Origin: JACPLA01 sp035291905
Lineage (GTDB): Bacteria; Bacteroidota; Ignavibacteria; UBA10030
Reading direction: 5' to 3'
Assembly (NCBI GenBank): GCA_035291905.1
Contig: DATDRF010000059.1
Location: 1-7,582 of the forward strand
Length of the DNA: 7,582 bases
Part shown: piece by piece, positions 6,785 to 7,582 of the stretch
Numbering within the stretch: position 1 is the first letter of the stretch
Layout of the letters: each line of letters begins with the position of its first letter
The notes under the pieces: model-generated
Told to the model about the DNA's origin: nothing
What the model saw: only the letters and a program-made list of their open reading frames with translations
The model's database searches: none
Program-made: the position numbers and the translations under genes

Positions 6785-7117
6785 TCAGACTTTGAGGGCT
6801 TTTGCAACGGAGTCGTAGATCAGAAACGCACGATCGAGGTGAGAGATTTTGATCAGCGCCATAACTTTCTTCTGGAGTCCGACGAGTTTCACCGAACCTC
6901 CATGTTCCCGCATTTTCCGTTCCGCGATCAGGAGGGCGCTCAGACCGCTGCTGTCGCAGAATTCGACATCAGTAAGGTCAAGAATGAGGTTCTTCGTCTT
7001 TCCGTCACAAAGAACGAGGAACTCACCCTTGAGCTCGGGGGAAATGGCAGCATCGAGTTTTCTCTCTTTCAGCCGAAAAACCGTCGCGCCGCCGTTCTTT
7101 TTGACTTCAAACTCCAT
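6785..7117 (-). CDS. STAS-domain anti-sigma factor antagonist (SpoIIAA-like)
   Basis: This is a single STAS domain of 110 residues and little else. It has an N-terminal strand pair, the LILDLTDVEFCDSSGLSALL segment, and a closing LVGLQKKVMALIKISHLDRAF. The Asp-Ser-Ser-Gly motif matches SpoIIAA, where the first Ser is phosphorylated by the SpoIIAB-type kinase; here it is Ser56 (Ser58 in the longer reading). Such proteins are switches that bind or release an anti-sigma kinase in the unphosphorylated state. ATG 7123 is the first possible start, but the GAGGG (7128-7124) abuts it with no spacer. It sits six bases before ATG 7117, which is therefore chosen. No anti-sigma kinase, phosphatase or sigma factor is encoded in the window, so its partner is elsewhere. 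It starts about 20 bp after the partial upstream gene. Confidence 0.9.
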   Translation of the reverse strand: MEFEVKKNGGATVFRLKERKLDAAISPELKGEFLVLCDGKTKNLILDLTDVEFCDSSGLSALLIAERKMREHGGSVKLVGLQKKVMALIKISHLDRAFLIYDSVAKALKV

Positions 7118-7123
7118 AGCCAT

Positions 7124-7128
7124 CCCTC
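7124..7128 (-). promoter_or_regulatory. Shine-Dalgarno selecting the second ATG of the STAS gene
   Basis: On the minus strand, GAGGG directly touches ATG 7123 and is six bases from ATG 7117. Normal spacing favours the second ATG, removing two residues (Met-Ala) from the longest reading. Confidence 0.55.
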
Positions 7129-7138
7129 GAATTCTCAG

Positions 7139-7582
7139 CTAGAACATTTCGAGACAACGGACAAGATTCCGAAAAGCAACTGCCAGGCTGTTGCCCGACT
7201 TCGTGTGAACCTGAAAATTGTAAAAATCGTCCGCATGACTCTTGAGAAAACTCACGCGGAGCGGAGCTTTTGATTCACGGCATAAGAAAGCGCTTGGAAG
7301 TGCGAACGTTGTATTCAGGTCAAACGCTATATCGAATGTACTTCTTTTCATCTTTCCAAGCAACTCTTGACGCGGGATGAACCATGTACTGATGTCGTGC
7401 GGCGAGTACGTCACAGCCTGAAACCGGTTGTCTCCTTTTACCCATTGGATCTGTTCGTTCGTTGCGACGATTGTCAGGGATCCGGAAAAACGTTCGGAGA
7501 AGTTTCTCACGATCCACTGTACCGACGCAATGTCCCGCGTAGATTCCGGGAGCAACACCAGGGCCCGACGGGCATGAGAGAC
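7139..7582 (-). CDS. Unrecognised protein, 5'-truncated by the window edge, glycosyltransferase-9-like in appearance
   Basis: The last 147 residues are present and the frame is open to the right edge, so the true start lies outside. GTG 7558 is only an internal possible start. The readable N-terminal part runs RALVLLPESTRDIASVQ, then a helix, then GSLTIVAT, a Rossmann-like beta-alpha-beta. A later stretch reads FDIAFDLNTTFALPSAFL followed by APLRVSF and DDFYNFQV. This resembles the acceptor half of heptosyltransferase/GT9 proteins, in which a 'D-x-x-x-D-L' strand is followed by 'gAp-x-R-x-G-F'. However, the fragment ends soon after, without the nucleotide-sugar-binding C-terminal domain. It could be a short relative that kept only the first domain, as in some hypothetical proteins of Bacteroidota and relatives. 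It is the first visible gene of the minus-strand series and lies about 20 bp before the STAS gene. Function unknown. Confidence 0.6.
   Translation of the reverse strand, partial: VSHARRALVLLPESTRDIASVQWIVRNFSERFSGSLTIVATNEQIQWVKGDNRFQAVTYSPHDISTWFIPRQELLGKMKRSTFDIAFDLNTTFALPSAFLCRESKAPLRVSFLKSHADDFYNFQVHTKSGNSLAVAFRNLVRCLEMF

Noticed and set aside
6839..7273. 144-codon plus-strand open frame
   Set aside because: It is the antisense of the well-supported STAS gene and its upstream neighbour; no domain and no ribosome site.
1..7582. tRNA/rRNA genes, CRISPR arrays, insertion sequences, attachment or dif sites
   Set aside because: I saw no cloverleaf, spaced direct repeats or transposase. The tyrosine recombinase is XerD-like rather than an integrase, and no dif-like 28-mer was recognised by eye.

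Overview
The window (7,582 bp, moderately GC-rich) is a dense piece of bacterial chromosome with two convergent gene groups and no RNA genes, insertion sequences or CRISPR arrays. Lineage can only be inferred. A multiheme-type sensor kinase, a sigma-54 activator, a lipoyl-less GcvH-like protein and an archaemetzincin together are a mix I associate with anaerobic or facultatively anaerobic Gram-negatives (Desulfobacterota, Nitrospirota, the Ignavibacteria/Chlorobi side of the FCB group). The glycosyltransferase-9-like fragment and sodium symporter on the minus strand would fit the FCB group. I hold this loosely.

Left half, plus strand (about 1-4326). A GcvH-fold protein without the lipoyl-accepting lysine (15-614) ends an upstream unit that lies outside the window. 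A 155-bp spacer follows, with two consecutive perfect inverted repeats; the second has a U-tract and reads as an intrinsic terminator. Next comes a sequence close to a sigma-54 (-24/-12) promoter. Behind it sit three closely packed genes: a membrane histidine kinase whose extracytoplasmic sensor domain carries CXXCH and CX4CH heme-attachment motifs (start reassigned to 770), an NtrC-type sigma-54 response regulator (2407-3756), and an archaemetzincin zinc protease (3760-4326). The inferred logic is that the kinase senses redox state or a ligand through c-type heme and phosphorylates the regulator, which activates sigma-54 promoters, possibly including its own. The protease and the GcvH-like protein would belong to the same physiological module.

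Right half, minus strand (4311-7582, transcribed right to left). In order of transcription: a 5'-truncated protein with a glycosyltransferase-9-like look, a single-domain STAS anti-sigma-factor antagonist, a sodium:solute symporter (SSS family), and a XerD-type tyrosine recombinase with all six catalytic residues. Gaps are short (8 to about 60 bp), so this is probably one transcript whose promoter lies beyond the right edge. Its last gene runs tail-to-tail into the archaemetzincin gene with a 16-bp overlap and no visible terminator.

The most unusual part is the left module: heme-sensor kinase, sigma-54 regulator, archaemetzincin and lysine-less GcvH-like protein, with a potential self-regulating sigma-54 promoter and palindromes at enhancer-like distance.
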